The notes beneath the pieces are model-generated. The model was not told the origin of the DNA. It saw only the letters and a list, made by a program, of their open reading frames with translations, and ran no database searches. Below are positions 38,499-51,622 of a stretch of DNA of 64,000 nt, piece after piece. Both the position numbers and the translations under genes were made by a program. Position 1 is the first letter of the stretch. The number at the start of each line of letters is the position of its first letter. The stretch is from Acanthornis magna (taxonomy: Eukaryota; Chordata; Aves; Passeriformes; Acanthizidae): assembly GCA_036785705.1 (NCBI GenBank), contig JAWUZG010000970.1, positions 1,274,501 to 1,338,500 on the forward strand, read 5' to 3'.

Positions 38499-41400
38499 AT
38501 AACTGGTAGGATATTCGGTGTCTGTCTGGTTATCTAAGGGCACTATCAGGCTACTAAGAAAAGTTTAGTAGTAGACTACAACAGAACAGCCTTTGCCTAA
38601 AGCATCTCTGAAAGAAAAATGTAACACAGGAGATGCTACAATTACCACAGTTTCATTTCTGCAGCAAGCGAAATCAACTTCTCTAGGGCTGTTGAGATTT
38701 TCTTTCCACACATATTTCAAATGTTAAATCTCAATGTAATTAAGATAACATGTATTTTTTTCCATTACAGCTTTCCCTGAAAATCAGGTGATGCAATTTT
38801 ACATAGCATAAATTATTTTCCTTTTGTGAAGTAATTGCTCTTAGTCTGTCAATACTGCTATTTTGAATTTCTTGTGTTAAGTACAGTTTCTATAAAAACT
38901 ACTTCTTAAACAGGCTAAATATTAAGCTAATTGTTTTAAGAAGAAATTATCGAACTTGCTGCTTAACAGAAGCAACAACACTTCCAAATCAAATAAAACA
39001 GGAACAAATAAATTAATTAATACACAGCAAATTTTCTGAGTAACTTTCTTAATAAACCCTGGAAGCTAGAATACATTTAAGAAAACATAAATCCCAAGTA
39101 ATAGCTTGCTTTCAGAAGCTATTTTAAAAACTGTATTTAATACTCTGGAGTATGTATAGAAAAATAAAATTTAAGTGCTTGATAGTAGCACAAGTTCATA
39201 TACATTACTGTAATTTCACAATATAAAGATATCCACATATAAAGAAATGATTGCATAAAATATGATGAGCAAGTTTGATAGTATAAAAAAAAATTAGGCT
39301 ATGATGATGCATTGTCTTAATTAAGAGAAAGCCTATGATCTAATTGTGTTTTACTTGATTAAGAAGCTTCCCTTTCTTGTTTGGGAGGAATTTTTTTCCT
39401 CTTTTTTTTTTTTCTCCCCTTCACTTTTTTTAAGTTTAAGGTGAAAATATTACCAGTAATTTCAAAGGATGACCTGTATTTAGTTTGAGAATGTTTGTTC
39501 AGGGTCCTTTTCTTCAGGATTCCTCGAGGCAGGTAGGTGACAGATACATGTGTACATCTACACCAACTGCAGAAGCCTTTGATGAGTACTCATCCTTTAA
39601 ATATGTTCTGATTGAAGCCTTAAGTCCAGCGCACACTGAGTGAGTAGAATTATTCCTGCTTACTCTGTATTAACAGTACCTTTTTTTCACAAATCTAGGC
39701 CAAGCCAATCATGGCCCTAGATTAGTGCCATCATAGATGAGCTTTTTTATCTCTATTTGAAAACACCATAAACATTATTTTTCTTCAATATTCTATTAGT
39801 GCACAAAAGTGCTTTAAAAAAAGGTATTTTTATCCATAATATCTCAAATAAACATAATTAAGAAGTTTGTTAATTATCTATGTATCCTAATAATGTGAAA
39901 TTACATAGTTGTTTCAAGTTCTTAAATTTTTTTCATCCTTTGTATTGAGTTGCAGTTTTTCCTTGGAAAAGCAGCCTTAGGGTAAATTCTGGACAGGACT
40001 CAAATCATTGTGGTCTTGCTAAACCATCAAAACATAATTGTAGTCCCAGGACTTTCCTAAGCATTCAGCTTTCACATGAGACTTCAGTTTCAACTGAAAT
40101 GGTTTCAAAAATCAATATAGTTGCTACTTGGGCAGCACCTTTCATGAACTTGCTCTACTTGGATTTCTGCCTGTCTTCAACTGATTAGGCTAAATGAATA
40201 TTACATACTTACTTGTAAATTAGTTTAAATATACTCATGAATTTGCACCACTTTTGATAAATGATTAAGCCATTTAGGCCCAGTGTAATTTCCTTGAATC
40301 GACCTTAAATTCTAATTCAGATAATTCCAAAATTTTCACTATAATGATGGAAGTAAGTTGGATGTTCACGATGTACAACTTTATCCACTAATTTTGAATG
40401 ACTATGTAGTTATACGAAATGAGCATCTGAGTGGTCTCACTGAATGAAGTAAAAGGTTTAATTTTGGTATTCTCCTTTGTATATAGCCTTATGAAAATTT
40501 CTCATTTCCAGTGTAGAATTTAATTTTTCTTTTTCTTTCTTTTTTTAATAGTTTTCTTTTTGTAAACAGCTATGTTTGATTGGTAAATACTTAAAACACT
40601 TAATGGCATTTCTTTAAAGTAGCACACACTTTAAAAAATTTTGTGAAATAATTGTCACGTTCAAGAGTTATTTGTGTGTTGAGAAAGAATAGCAGCTCCT
40701 GATGTGCATAGATGGTTTGGGGATTTTTTTTTTCTCCGGCAAGTCATATTCAGGTTAGAAATAGAAGAGATTTTTAATATTGACCTAAAGCATTCCGCTG
40801 AAGTATGTAACACAATTTTTGCAACTTTTTTGTGTGTTTTTTTGGTTTTAATTTTGTGATTGGGGGAGGAGGGTGAAATGTTTCCAAGCATTTTAAAATA
40901 GAAAAATGAAAATACTACTTTTTTTCAAAAGACTTTGATTTTTAGAAGTTTTATGTGCTGCTGACTCAAATACCTCTCATAGGTAAAGTCTGTATGACTT
41001 CCACAGAATACACAGTGGGGAATATTTCGTTTTACAAAAATTCAAGGTTTCTGGTAGGGATGAAGAGTTATTTTTATACTTTCTAATTACATGTTTTATT
41101 TTCCATGTTTGTAGCTTAGTTAAGCCAAGTTACTTTAGAGAATAGTTCAAATTATTTAGTCAAATCTATTGCAGTATTTGAGGTAGAGAAGAGGATTGTA
41201 TTGTTTCAGTTTTGCTTTTGTGATCACTATTGAAAGCTGACTTGGCAGAAAGCAGTCCCTTTTTCTGGATAAAAGGAAAACAGGCTATGAGATAAGTTAT
41301 TGATGAAATTAACTGCTGAAGTGAAGAGGAAATGCAGCTGGCCAATACATGTCATAGTGTGAGCTCTATTAAATGAATATATGTGCAGTCAACCATTCAC

Positions 41401-41849
41401 AGGAGCCACACTGGTCTTGAACTGCATTGATCTATAGTATAATTCTAAATGAAATTGATGCAAGAGAGCAACCATTGACAGGAAGGGTAAAGAGAACCAT
41501 GAAATGTCTTGTATAGAAAAGGTATGATGGAGAGTAGGCTCATCTATGCCATGGACAGACCATGCAGTGGTATTGTGGTATTTCTAGGTGTTCTTAGGTA
41601 CTTCACACTTCATTATAATGCAATGGATGTTACTGACTCTTCAAAAAGTGCTTTATAGTATTTTATTTTCAGAAGAAAATCCATAAACAATTACATTTAA
41701 AATTTAAAACCTGATTTTCAAGAAATTTAGACACAGCTTTGCAGCTTGAATCTCTGAGCTTTGGGTGAAATTTGGCTGTGATATTGTTTTCCAATAGTTG
41801 TCTATATTAACATTTAAAGATTTTTAAGGTTTACTTATGATGCGCATAA

Positions 41850-41909
41850 TACAATATAGCTGTTATATATATGTATACATATATCATGTAACAATATAGC
41901 TGTTACATG
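41850..41909. repeat. AT-rich repeat and palindrome cluster
   Basis: ACAATATAGCTGTTA occurs twice (41851-41865 and 41891-41905). Between the copies lies an 18-base palindrome centred on GTATAC (41867-41884). The second copy is enclosed by an inverted repeat CATGTAAC (41885-41892) and GTTACATG (41902-41909). It is likely microsatellite-like DNA. Confidence 0.7.
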
Positions 41910-43397
41910 AAAGCCTGTAAGATTCTTTCAAGTCTGTTGTGCAAGAACACTACCTTTTAGTCACATACAATTTGAGGTGACTTCTCTCAAACGTCCTTTC
42001 AGACTGTTTGCTCATCAAACTGCTTAATTTGCAGGGTTTGATGGATAAAACATTGGGTTCTGTTAGATTTTACTTACACCAGGGTCCATGTGTCCTATAG
42101 AATAATCTCTCTCTTATTTTATATTCACTGGTAGGTACCCTTTCTTGACATATTGCCTTGACACATTCTAGTAGACTCTCTTCTTGTCTGTAATAGGAAT
42201 CAAACCTGGGTAAACTCCTTTGCAGTGTTTTCTTCCACTTAATTGCCACCACATCACTTCTAAGGGTGAAACTATTTTGTTCATTTTTATTGGGTTGGTT
42301 GAAATACAGAAAGAGCTATAGGTATGTTTATATATGCATATGTCTGTTTGTTAAAATTTATGAATAATGTGTAAAATCTATTCTTTGCACATACATAGCA
42401 CCCAATAACAATAGTGTATACAGTTGTTTAGCTGTAATATAATGGAAATTATTACTACCTCAGAAATATTTAAGGCTTCTCTAGGGTAGTGATTGTGAAG
42501 AATATTGCTAAAATTTTACCACCTTTTTAAAAGGCTTCAAGCTTGATGGAGTGTTAATTGTGTATTTTTTTAATAGATCTGCAATGTTTGTGTGTGGCCT
42601 TTTTTGAATCTTGCATTAGTAACTTGTATAGTACTCCAGACTTGATGATATCCATCAAACTAGTTAGGGGAGTGAGGGGAGGCTCCGCAGTGGTCTCAGT
42701 TTTCTATTTCTTCAATACTGGTCTTCTGTCTGTACAGCACACTGATTCTCTTCAGTGTGTATCTTGAGCTTTCCTCCCATCTTAAGTACTTTGCATGTAT
42801 TGACAGGTTTCTTTAGTCTTGGATCAATGATAGCAGCAGATGATTAAAAATTACTTCCTATAATACATTCAAATTCCCATTGTTTTGAATGCTGTACATT
42901 TTAAGGACTTTTTAAAATTTTTTTTTCAGAGAATGCAGGAGACAATAGACAATGAAAGTTTGTGATGCCACACCAGCAAGGAGAAAAAAATCACAGGCGT
43001 CAGTTAATTATTCTGTTGTGTTGGAATTATATGAGTGACAGAATTGCATGAAGAAATAAAACTATACCTTTTTCAACTTCAGCTGAATTTGTATCTCTTG
43101 ACGATAATGTATGAAAACCTGTTCAGAAACTTTTAAGAAACCTGTAAATAGAATCTACCTCCATTCATAAACAGGCATATTGTTAATTTTATTGGAAAAA
43201 ATGGTGCAATTGTGTGATATCTAAAGCATTCCTGGAAGGAAGCACATGGACACTCCAAAATACAAATCCTTTTATATGTTGCACATTTATTTAAAAAATT
43301 GTTGTAAATTGTGTTGTTTTCACTCTTCTAAATGTTCTAACCCAAACAGAATTTTTGAAATTAAAATAATAGTTTGATGTCTCTTTGTAACGTCAAG

Positions 43398-43492
43398 GTT
43401 CATGTTTCATTCGAACTGACCAGCTGGATGGAGAAACAGACTGGAAACTGAAGGTTGCTGTCAGTTGCACACAAAGATTGCCAGCTTTGGGG
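43398..43492 (+). CDS. ATP9B: ATP9B exon 6 of 8 in window: DGET dephosphorylation motif of the actuator domain
   Basis: The exon has 95 bases: two bases completing a glycine codon, then 31 codons. The product begins [18 protein letters not shown] and ends CTQRLPALG. The four residues DGET (43427-43438) are the P4-ATPase version of the TGES/TGET loop. Its Glu directs water onto the aspartyl phosphate during dephosphorylation, the step coupled to lipid transport. The motif is intact, so nothing here suggests loss of function. The acceptor is AAG (43395-43397) behind only a modest pyrimidine tract. The donor is gtaagc (43493). The ending LPALG followed by DLFS distinguishes ATP9B from ATP9A. Confidence 0.96.
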
Positions 43493-44059
43493 GTAAGCAT
43501 TCTCTCTGTTTTTAAGATATCTTCTATGTGTGCATACAGATCTGTTATCTGAAAGATTGTTACAGTTACTGTAAGTATTGGAAAATATCTGGTACCGGAG
43601 TATAGTTTTTGCAATAAATGAGACACAGATACTCCACCAGATGCTGAATGAGAAGTTAGTTATGCAAGTATTCTTGGTTTTGCATTGAAAAGAGACTGAG
43701 TCAGAATTGGATTTTTGTCTTTCAACCTGGTGGCTCTTGTTGTTGTCCGCACTGAGATCCACACTCTGAAAAAGCAAATCACAGTTACAGTGTTTTCAAC
43801 CAAGCATTAGACTGCAAGTGCAAATTATTCTTCTCTCAGGATCCATTGCTTTAATTACTTACTTGTGAGCTTGGGAAACGTTAGTCTGCTCCTGGAAGGT
43901 GAAGTGCTTTTTGTTGTCAACATGCTGTCTGGTCTGACTAGGTGCAATGTGCAGGTTCTTGCAAGAAGGGTTCCGTAAGAGTGGCCTGAATGTGGGTATT
44001 TTTTGAGTGCATACATGTGTTGTGTCACAAGTAAATCTAAAATCATTAGAAGGGACACA

Positions 44060-44101
44060 GGTGTGTGTTTCTAGGTGTGTGTGTGTCTGTGTGTATACAC
44101 C
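44060..44101. repeat. Short TG microsatellite
   Basis: Interrupted TG dinucleotide runs (GGTGTGTGTTTCTAGG, then GTGTGTGTGTCTGTGTGTAT). The longest uninterrupted run is only about six units. Confidence 0.8.
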
Positions 44102-46504
44102 TACCTACAAAAGCATATGTAAAGTTGTATAAATGTCTCCTTTACAAGAAGCTCAATTGTTTCCCTTGTACTGGGGAAGCTTGCTGTTACACAGGCGAGT
44201 TGGCTTGGTATTAGGAGACCTCCTTTGAAAACATACTCAAGTCACAAGCTTGTGGAAATTTACCTCTCCAGAATTTCTGGTGTTTCCACACTAAATCTTT
44301 TATGTGTTTTATTAAAGGCAAATATATCTTAAAACAATTGTTTATAATCTATCTCTTAAAATATCTATCCATATTTTCTATGGAAAAGGTATTAGATTGT
44401 CTGCCAGATCTTAGCAGGACTTCTGCAGCTACAGAGATAGAGAGTTCCAGAAATAGAGTTGCTGCACACTCAAATTAGCAAAAAGGAGAGGTTTTTTTCC
44501 TGTGTTCATATTCTCTCACCTCTGGCTTCACAAGTTACAGGAGAAGGAAAAAGTAGTTACATTGCAGTTTGTAGGATTGAGAAGAAGATTTGGGACCAAG
44601 GATTGGTCATGCCAGACAGAGATGCCAAGTCAAGCTTAAAGTCATTATTTCTGGTGCAAGAACAGATTTTACAAATATTCTGTAACCTGCAGTTGAATTT
44701 AGTATTTGTAATAATGCCTCTCCTGTAGGTTTTTAACATTTAATCCTGGCCTTCTCTTGTTTTCTCTTTAAAAGAAAATAATATCCAAATTTTGGGCAGA
44801 TGCAGTGTGTTTGACTAAAATACAGTCAACTTTCTCTCTTGCTTTGTTGGGTTTTTTATTAATGAAGTAGTACTTTTCCAGTTACTACTGTGTTCAATAT
44901 AGCTGTTATGTTTTGATTGTCTTCTTGTTTTGGAAACAGCACTGACTGCAGTAGCAAATATTGTACAAAGCACTGCCTCAGAGATTTAATTTTGGTGTTC
45001 TGAGCTTAGAAATTTTGGTTTACTGAGGCTGAAATCTGGAGTAAGTTACAATGCAAAGGTTTCTCTGCACTATCCTTTGGAAAAGAAAAAAAAACCCTTT
45101 TGCATTAACTTTTTCTTTTCCTTAAAAAGTCCAAATCCATGTTTGAAGTTTTTCCGTCCTTCTTAGGAGGAAAGCATGGAATTGGCTTTCTAGCTTTCAT
45201 GTTAGGTGGAGCATGCAATTTTTGTACTGTGACTTTTATATTATGTTCTTTGTTCAAAAACAATAAAAATCAATTCTCAATAGACTTGACAAATAAAGTA
45301 TTAAGCATCTATAGAGATAATACAAAATTATGGTTAAATCTGTGCAGTATGATTTGAAGAACTAAATGACTGAACTTTTTTAGACTGGTAAATAAATCAG
45401 AAGTGGTTGAAGTTGGGGTGCCTGCATTTGGATGGTGGGACATGCAGCCTCATCTTCCTGTACACATGAAGGTTTGCTTCAGGTGGTAGTTGTTGAAGGA
45501 GAGGGAAGGCAAGATATTGCCAAGAAATTATTGGTGTGTCTTGGAAACAATGTACAGGAATCAACTGTGCAATATATTAACCATTTCTTCCTTCTCGTTT
45601 CTGCTTATGGCTATTAACCTCCCTCTAACTGATCTGGGTTTCTTGCAAGATCTTCATACTCTTCCTCTTGAGCTGTAGGTGATAACCTGATTTTTATAAT
45701 CAAGTGCGGTTTAATCGGAAGCTGTTTCCACTTAACACACCTTTCCTGTATGCCAGCAGCATCTGAAAGCCACCAAGCAGTTGATTTGCCTCTGCCCTTT
45801 TTCACACCACGTAGTTGTTGGTGCTTACCCATGCTAGACAAGGCTTTCTCTGCATTAAGCTGACGTTTCATCCTGATGTAACTGATGCTGGGTGTAATTC
45901 TTCCTGCCAACTAAAGTACTTCCAAATTTTTGTACTGTGTCAACCCCTTACACTTGGTGGTTCTTTATTGAGATCATTTTAAATGGCTGTTCCCGTCAAG
46001 TCTTAGACTGTTTGCAGTGCTCATGTCATATATCTGCTTCACTCCTAAGCCCCATCTGACTGTGACTTACTTTGGTGCAGTGGTAGCCTAATGGCACCCA
46101 AATGTAAATGGTTTTTAAGGGATTCTGATATCCGTCACAGAAAATGATGCTCAGTGCCCATCACAGAATACTATTTCCATTCCTGTGGAAAAGCACATTG
46201 GTTAATTCTTCGACTTCTGCGAAGATATTTTTACCTTTACTCAAATGACAGTGATATGCAGGAGTGTCAGTCATGTAAAGAAGCTCTGTGGACAGACAAC
46301 TTCAGAGATTGCTATGGGGGTCTAAGCAAGCTATGAATATCAAACTAACAAAAAATAGCATTATGAAATTATTTTACTGGAAGGCTAATTTTTGTGCTTT
46401 ATAATAGAGGCATAAGCTATGTAGGTGGACCCTATAGGAAGTCAAAATGCAGTGTCCAGCATTATTTCGTCACAGTTACACAGCTGAGTTCCTTTCCTCT
46501 ACAA

Positions 46505-46800
46505 AATGCCAGGCGGATCGTGCAGCGTCCCTTCCAGCTGCTGTGTCAGGCAGTGCAGCCCGAGTGTGTGCCCGGGACAGCCGTGGGGTGCCCGGGGCTA
46601 CCGCCGCGACCGCCCTAAGCCCTGCCCCGAGGGCCGCGGGGCCCGAGCCGTCCCTGCTGCCCACCGCCCCGGGAGCCAGCCCTCCCGGCTCTCTGCAGGA
46701 GTTCGGCATGGCCGCACAATCCCTGGTCCCCGAGGGTAAATCCCTATGAGCGTGTGATGAGCCAGCAGCCGGCTGCTTCTCCCCGGCAGAACCAGTGCCC
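46505..46800. promoter_or_regulatory. CpG-rich patch, candidate CpG island or internal promoter
   Basis: In an otherwise AT-rich intron this stretch is strongly GC-rich. About 20 CpG dinucleotides can be counted within roughly 210 bases (46560-46770), where surrounding intron has almost none. It contains two CCGCCC boxes, one near 46610 and one near 46665. On the + strand an ATG at 46708 in good context (GGCATGG) opens nine codons (MAAQSLVPE) followed by a possible donor GAGG/GTAAAT at 46736. Joined to the next exon (51623), this phase would not match the ATP9B frame, so any transcript would be non-coding or use another start. I recognise no repeat family, though a GC-rich LTR remnant or retrocopy cannot be excluded. 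There are no clear terminal repeats. Confidence 0.4.
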
Positions 46801-47108
46801 AGCAGGGCACAGTCGGGTGGTGCCCCATGGATCTCACTGTTCCAGCCAGCCTCTGCCTGCAGTGGCCTCTGGGGACTCATCACACATGCCTGCCATGGTG
46901 GCTTCTCCTCTGTGGCTTCTCCACGTGTTTGTGATGCGTTTTCAAGGCCAAGACTTACAGCTCATGTTCTCATATTGAAATATATTTTTAATAATTAAAA
47001 AATATGCTTGACTTGCATAGATTATAAAATATACTATGAAGAGTTAGCTCTTATGATGGACAGAATACACTCTCCAGACTTGTCACTCATTTTGATTTCT
47101 TTAGTTGT

Positions 47109-47431
47109 AAAAACACAGTCATTAAGGTTGGAAAAGACCTCTAAGATTGTCAAATATGACCATTATCCCAGCCCCACTGTATTCACCACTAAACCATGTC
47201 CCCAAGTGCCACATCCACCTGCCTTTGGAACACTTCCAGGAATGCTGATTCCACCACTTCCCTGGACAGCCTGTTCCAATGCGTGACCACCCTTTCTGTG
47301 CAGAAATTTTTTCTAAGGTCTAATCTAAAACCTCCCTGGAGCAACCTGGGGGCATTTCCTCTGCTCCTGTCACTTGTTACCCGGGAGACGAGACCGACCC
47401 CCACCTCGCTACAAGCTCCTTTCAGGTAGGA
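47109..47431 (-). repeat. CR1 LINE fragment, well preserved
   Basis: The + strand reads CACAGTCATTAAGGTTGG and AAAAGACCTCTAAGATTGTC, then CCACTAAACCATGTCCCCAA, GACAGCCTGTTCCAATGCGT and TTACCCGGGAGACGAGACCG, stopping after CTACAAGCTCCTTTCAGGTA. This is the reverse complement of about 320 bases of CR1 3' end, closer to consensus than the other copies here and so probably younger. It is antisense to ATP9B. Overlapping open frames on both strands are shadows of the repeat. Confidence 0.92.
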
Positions 47432-48182
47432 GACTGAGTATCTTGTGTTGGCATGAGCTGTCAGCCGTGTCAACAGAGCAGCACTGTAATCCTACCCACT
47501 GTGACACCCAGAACAAATAAACCTGCAGACCTTCAGAGCTTTTCTTAAAGAACAGATGACACCACCAAGACGATCGGTACAGATTTTGTTGTCTTTCTAA
47601 AGCACTTAATGTGATCAGAGAATTAAAATTTCAGCAAGTCACTTAATGATAGCTGAGCTGCAAATATGGTAACACCTAGATTAGGTTTCTTGCAGTTTCA
47701 AAGTTATAGGTGGGACAGTTCTGGCGATACATGAGTTCTGAGGCATTCTTCTCTAGCTTCTGTGATCAGCTATATTTATTAACAGCAGTGAGGTCACTGT
47801 AATTTTCAATAAATGGTGACTTGCTGATTTATATCAGGAGATCCATACAGCAGTAAACAATACCGTTTACATTTAATTAGTTTTATTGAACCAAAGGCAA
47901 TTTTATTTGCAATGAACTACATGTTATGATTAAGAATGTATTTTAATGATCTTTAAGTAAGGTGAACAAATGTTGCCCTTGACCTAATAGAGGAGATTTT
48001 TATATGTTTTTGATAACTTTGTGGTGATTTTTAAATTGTGAAATGCAAAAGAGAACATTTTCATTATTGTGCCATCACAAAGTCATTTTCTGACTTGCAG
48101 TGTAGAAGGATGAAATGCCTTCTTCTCAATTATTATTTTCAACTATGAGATAATCAAATTAATATCAATTTTTAATGAAAAA

Positions 48183-48230
48183 TCTTAAACTCTTATATAA
48201 AGAGTTAAAATCTTATACTCTTATATAAGA
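48183..48230. repeat. Short AT-rich direct duplication
   Basis: TCTTAAACTCTTATATAA is followed by TCTTATACTCTTATATAA after a short spacer. The first copy also carries the inverted pair AACTCTT and AAGAGTT. Confidence 0.65.
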
Positions 48231-51200
48231 ATAATTTCTTTTTTATCTGAGGTTCACGTTTTCCATGTAAGTTTTTGATCTAGAACTGTTACAATCCCCA
48301 CCCAAACGTGGTTTTTTATCTTGAATAAGAAAATAACTGAGGTCATTTGCCCTTATTGCATCCTAAAAGCGATGTAATTTTAGATGTAGAATACTGTTTC
48401 CACTGAAGGTATCAGTAGAACTATTTGGCTTCAGTGAATCAGCAGTTCAATGTATCAGTATGAAAATAAGTCTTTAATGAAGCTGTTTCACAAATCCCCC
48501 ATTAGTTAAATCATTAATCAAAAGTAGTTGCCTTTTCTAAAAATAATAGAACCAAATCATTTAAGGTAATTTCCCTTTATCCTGCTTTTATATAAAGCAA
48601 AGCAATAGCCTAACATAACATTAGGGACATAACCTAACAAGGTAAATTTTTCTTGCCTAGTGAGCAGAAATCATATTTACATGTCATATTACATGTACTG
48701 TTGCTTACAAACCTTGATGTCTTCTTGTTAAAGTCACCCTCACGACTTCTTTCAAGACGTTGAGAGGAGAAATGCAAAGCTTCCATACTGGAAAAGCAGC
48801 ACTTGGTGAAGAAACATCTTTGTATTTTTACCTTTGCTGGTTGTTGAATGGAGTTCATAGAAAGTTTGTCTTCTGTAACTACCATTCTTCAGGTTTCTTT
48901 CTTTACCTCATATTATAAAACTACTGTAATTTATTTGCCTTAGAATGATGTCCATTTGGAGTACAGAACACTTGGTGCAGAAAGTAAGAATCTTTAACTC
49001 TTTTCTTTGGCCTAATAATGAAAAAAATACTTCAGAAATCTGAGCACAGGCAATATGATTTTATGTCTTTCTGCTACTCATGGATGAAATGCCAATGGGC
49101 TAACAACCTAGATTTCTTTCAGAGCATAGGTTTTTCTTTCAAAAAAAACCAAAAACCCACACACTTCTGAAATGCTATGCCAGTTCTAACTTGTGGCATT
49201 TCAGAGTAATGCCAGTAATGTGCAGGGAATGTTCAGGTCTCAGTTTTTCGCAAAGATAAGTAAGTTTGTTTCAGAGTTGAAATTCAAAAAGGAAAAAAGG
49301 GAAAACATGAAAATTTAGGTGTTAAATCAGAAATACAAAAGGGCAACTAAAACATAAAAAGTTACCAAAGGAGTATGGTTGGTAGAAATCTTTACATTTG
49401 AAATGTAATAAAGGAGAAGATCACAGTAGCAAAAAATAGAAAGACTAGAAACCAGGAAACTATATTACGGTACAAATGCCAATTCACTTTAAAAAGTGAA
49501 TTTTATTTCATTTTAATGTTGCTTCCCACTAAGTCATTCTTTGAAAAGAGAGAAGTTGACGCATTTCACTAGCAGTTTTTATTGTGTATATGAGTATGTG
49601 TGTGGTATTAGTTTTCTTCTGTGCTATCCATTACTGAGAGACTCTTTATTTTTCTTTGCATAATAAAGCACATAATAGCTTGGATTAGCTAAATTGTAGG
49701 TGATAACTGATGGGTAAGAAGTGAATGATGAAGATATAGGACACCACATGTGTATTAGTTTCATATTAATTATTTCTCGTGAACCTGTTGAAAGTAGGTT
49801 GGAAGAACAAGGATGCAATGAATGAACTTCGTGTGAAAGACTACGATAAATGCCTACTGGTTTAAGATAAAGATAATTTGTGAGATTCAATGTTCAGATT
49901 TCATTCATGTTTTAAAAAGCATATGAAATATAAAGTGTGCGTGTTTTTTGCAAGCTATGAAAGGAGAGATTTCTTGTCTGTATTGTATAAACACAAATTC
50001 ATTATTTATAGAGATACGTATTTTTAAACTAAAAACATATTACATAAATGTACATTATATTTTAAGAAAAATGTTAATTTTGATAAGGAAAAGGAAAAAA
50101 TCATTATATTCATCAATCTAGCCATTGTATCAGAGAAACTAAAGGATATAAAAATGTTGGGCTTTAAGACTTTAACATGGGTAGATAATTGCACCTTTAG
50201 TTGATTTTTGCACTGTTCAAATTGGGAAATATTGAAATGTAGTTATTTCTTCTTACATTCAAAATTATGGGAAAAAATAATGGCCTGCTTTTAAAAGTAG
50301 CATTTGAGCCAAGGTGTGGTCATATGTCCATGAAAGAGTCTGTAAAATTAATTCTGCTTTTGAAGGCAGCACATTCTGGCTAGCAGGAACAGGGTATTGT
50401 ACCCGTGTAATTTGCTCCCCAGAGATGGTGTTCGATTAGCCTTTTGCAAGATTAATCTAGTAACAAAGGATGGAGATAAGCCAAATAATTAGGTGCTACA
50501 TACAGTGGGAAGGTGTACAACCTCGCTTTGATCAGAGGTTAGAATTCTTAGATTGACTATGACTTGGTATCAAGCATCTGCTCCTCTCCAGAGTAGAAAT
50601 TGGATTGTTGTGGACCCATGCATGAATGGTCAACTCTTTTTGAAATCTTTTGGCTGCTGTTGGTCCTGACCATCTAAAAAGCACCAAAGAGTTTGCTTTT
50701 GTGATTAAAAACAGTCCTTTGTATCAGGGTTTTAGTCTGTGGTATTCTTTTTGTGGAAGGTGGATGTTTTAGAACAATTATCTGATTAAATAATTGTTTC
50801 AGAATTTTAAGGTAACCTCACTGGGCCTCTAGGGACAGCTCTTAAGATCTAACAGTCATCAGATTTATCCGATTTTTTTTCTTTTGTTTATACTATACTG
50901 CCATCTATTTATATATCATGCTACTGTTTTATCTTAGGAGTTTCCTATTCTTAGTTTTAGGGTAGGAAGGTTCATGGATTGCTTGCCACAATATGGTACC
51001 ACATATATTAGATCAAATTTTGTCAGACTAGTTTTGGTGTATCCCTGACTTTAAATATTTGAGTGATCCTATTAGTGTTGCCAGGCTTTCCTGAAGCTGA
51101 TGGGGTTTTCTCATGGGGTTTTCACAGAAGTGCTAGAGCATTCAAGAGAACTCAAATCAATTTCATTGTTTCCTCTTGTACTCAGTTGGCTATGTCCTTG

Positions 51201-51622
51201 CTGGAAAAGTACTTCTTTTCCAATTCTATTAAAAAATCCCAACCAACCAAGAAACAAACAACCCCACTGCCCCACCTCCTTTTTTTAAAAAGAGCAAATA
51301 TCTGGAAAGTATTTGAAGATTACACTTTATTAATTAAAATGGGACTCTTAAAAGAAAATAAATTAGATAAGGTATCTGTCTTGTGTTATAAATGTAAAAC
51401 ACCGTAGCGACTGAACTGTCAACTCATTTAGGATATCAGTGTGGATCTGGTTCCTCTATAGCAAAATATACTGGAAAAAGCGGCATGTTTCTTAGTTGGA
51501 TAAAAATTGTGTGAACTTAGTTTGAGGTGGGTTGGTGGTGGTCATAAACTGTAATCTTTACCAGGTCTTCAAAATATGTGATTATATTTAAGTAATAGTA
51601 AGTGCATTAATCTGTTTTACAG

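Larger units (their letters stand above)
28053..43397 (+). other. ATP9B: ATP9B intron between exons 5 and 6 of the window (15.3 kb)
   Basis: This is the longest intron in the window. It holds a hairpin (31527-31559), a short CR1-like scrap (about 32560-32632), a threefold 22-base tandem repeat (38161-38226), a 55-base tandem duplication (38389-38498) and a small AT palindrome cluster (41850-41909). Everything else is AT-rich unique sequence in which I recognise no gene, RNA or mobile element. Confidence 0.85.
43493..51622 (+). other. ATP9B: ATP9B intron between exons 6 and 7 of the window
   Basis: This 8.1 kb intron contains a short TG microsatellite (44060-44101), a CpG-rich patch (46505-46800), a CR1 copy (47109-47431) and a duplicated AT-rich stretch (48183-48230). 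The remainder is unique AT-rich sequence with no supported feature. A 98-codon minus-strand frame at 45614-45910 looks somewhat protein-like but matches nothing I know. Confidence 0.85.

Noticed and set aside
42070..42252. 60-codon minus-strand frame with charged, protein-like composition
   Set aside because: Too short and without any recognisable family. No evidence for a second coding stretch nearby.
43400..43777. 125-codon minus-strand open frame
   Set aside because: Overlaps the DGET exon of ATP9B on the opposite strand. A shadow of that exon and its intron.
46476..46883. 135-codon minus-strand and about 100-codon plus-strand frames in the CpG-rich patch
   Set aside because: High GC depletes stop codons in all frames. 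Composition (Ala, Gly, Pro, Arg) is what GC-rich DNA gives, and neither frame shows a domain.
47189..47473. 94-codon minus-strand frame resembling a conserved avian peptide
   Set aside because: It is the translation of the CR1 3' region, which gives recurring spurious protein matches in birds.
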